From Acidobacteriota bacterium (GTDB lineage: Bacteria; Acidobacteriota; Vicinamibacteria; Fen-336), in assembly GCA_003223555.1 (NCBI GenBank), contig QHVM01000084.1, positions 1-52,366 of the forward strand: DNA of 52,366 bases, read 5' to 3'. Position numbers and translations under genes: made by a program. Positions within the stretch are counted from its first letter, which is position 1; each line of letters starts with the position of its first letter. Shown here piece by piece: positions 52,032-52,366 of the stretch. Under the pieces are notes generated by a model, which worked only from the letters and a program-made list of their open reading frames with translations, was not told the origin of the DNA and searched no databases.

Positions 52032-52366
52032 ATGGCAAATCAATTGAAGCAGCAGATAGACCAGATCAGCCGCGAGAAGAACATCAACCCCGACGTCATC
52101 ATCGCCGCCATCGAGGACGCGATCCTCACCGCGTCGAAGAAGTACTACAAGAGCGACGAGGACCTGCGCAGCCGCTTCAACGGCGAGACCGGCCTCATCG
52201 AGGTCTTCGCGGTCAAGCAGATCGTGGAGACGGTGGAGAACCCCGCCATCCAGATCAGCCTCGCGGAAGCCTGCAAGCTGATCCCGGAGTGCGAGGTCGG
52301 GCAGGAGATCGAGTTCCCCAAGCCCACCGACATCCTCGGCCGCATCGCCGCCCAGACCGCCAAGCA
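52032..52366 (+). CDS. nusA: transcription termination/antitermination factor NusA, N-terminal part
   Basis: Partial; the frame is open at the window end. It reads MANQLKQQIDQISREKNINP, DVIIAAIEDAILTASKKYYK and further, the RNA-polymerase-binding N-terminal domain of NusA (INP...AIEDAI...A-KK). EVGQEIEFPKPTDILGRIAA QTAK is the usual transition to S1. ATG 52020 in the same frame would add four residues. Fifteen bases after the rimP stop; the standard operon order. Confidence 0.9.
   Translation, partial: MANQLKQQIDQISREKNINPDVIIAAIEDAILTASKKYYKSDEDLRSRFNGETGLIEVFAVKQIVETVENPAIQISLAEACKLIPECEVGQEIEFPKPTDILGRIAAQTAK

Noticed and set aside
1-52366. CRISPR array, prophage, tRNA cluster or replication origin
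   Set aside because: No regularly spaced repeats, phage genes, further tRNA-like T arms or DnaA-box clusters were seen by eye; a tRNA scan would settle the tRNA part.

Overview
The window is a GC-rich (roughly 68-70 %), gene-dense bacterial chromosome segment, read by eye without database searches. A large secreted VPS10/sortilin-type BNR-repeat protein, a TonB-dependent receptor with a carboxypeptidase-regulatory N-terminal domain, a DUF1501/DUF1800 pair, an ECF42-type sigma factor and a PASTA-less Ser/Thr kinase together suggest Acidobacteriota (perhaps Thermoanaerobaculia-like). That assignment is inference.

Layout. 1-1150: an IS630-family element with a frameshifted transposase; the left end lies at the window edge. 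1152-4468 (-): secreted subtilase, DUF1573 protein and a secreted unknown. 4794-5411 (+): dITP/XTP pyrophosphatase, converging on 5442-9661 (-): RNase PH, lytic transglycosylase and a frameshifted GAF protein. 9782-11752 (+): endonuclease III-like glycosylase, coupled lipoprotein, then tmRNA whose -10 box sits in the last lipoprotein codons. 11774-14123 (-): an ECF42 module (YCII/DGPF protein, RibD/DHFR-like reductase, sigma factor). 14343-17844: OmpA-like protein and TonB receptor. 17943-20112: thioredoxin-like protein, a stretch of gene remnants (chrB/chrA, DUF1259, YVTN propeller) and an SDR. 20352-24247 (+): two adjacent response-regulator/histidine-kinase proteins. 24207-27157 (-): DUF1501/DUF1800. 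27235-30216: Ser/Thr kinase and di-haem oxidoreductase.

30528-36030 (+) holds an amidase, GerMN protein, aminotransferase and secreted proteins, linked by 4-base start/stop overlaps; 36027-39155 (-) is the sortilin-like giant. 39239-45183 (+) carries cyclophilin, CYTH protein, MurU-like nucleotidyltransferase, AmgK-like sugar kinase, AsnRS and an L-arabinokinase-N-domain-like glycosyltransferase. 45324-46848 contains small unknowns, one with a strong sigma-54 promoter and paired upstream palindromes. 47061-51413 holds RimO, CheB, a small unknown and a tannase/feruloyl esterase. 51444-end is the rimP-nusA operon head with promoter, attenuator-like hairpin and an apparently non-AUG start; nusA runs off the window.

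How genes may work together. The transglycosylase and amidase release cell-wall fragments that MurU/AmgK could salvage. RNase PH, tmRNA, RimO, RimP, NusA and AsnRS are translation and RNA housekeeping. The most unusual signals are regulatory: the sigma-54 promoter with spaced palindromes (45794-45928), the rimP leader (51444-51542), the ssrA promoter inside a coding end, and the AUC start of the amidase.
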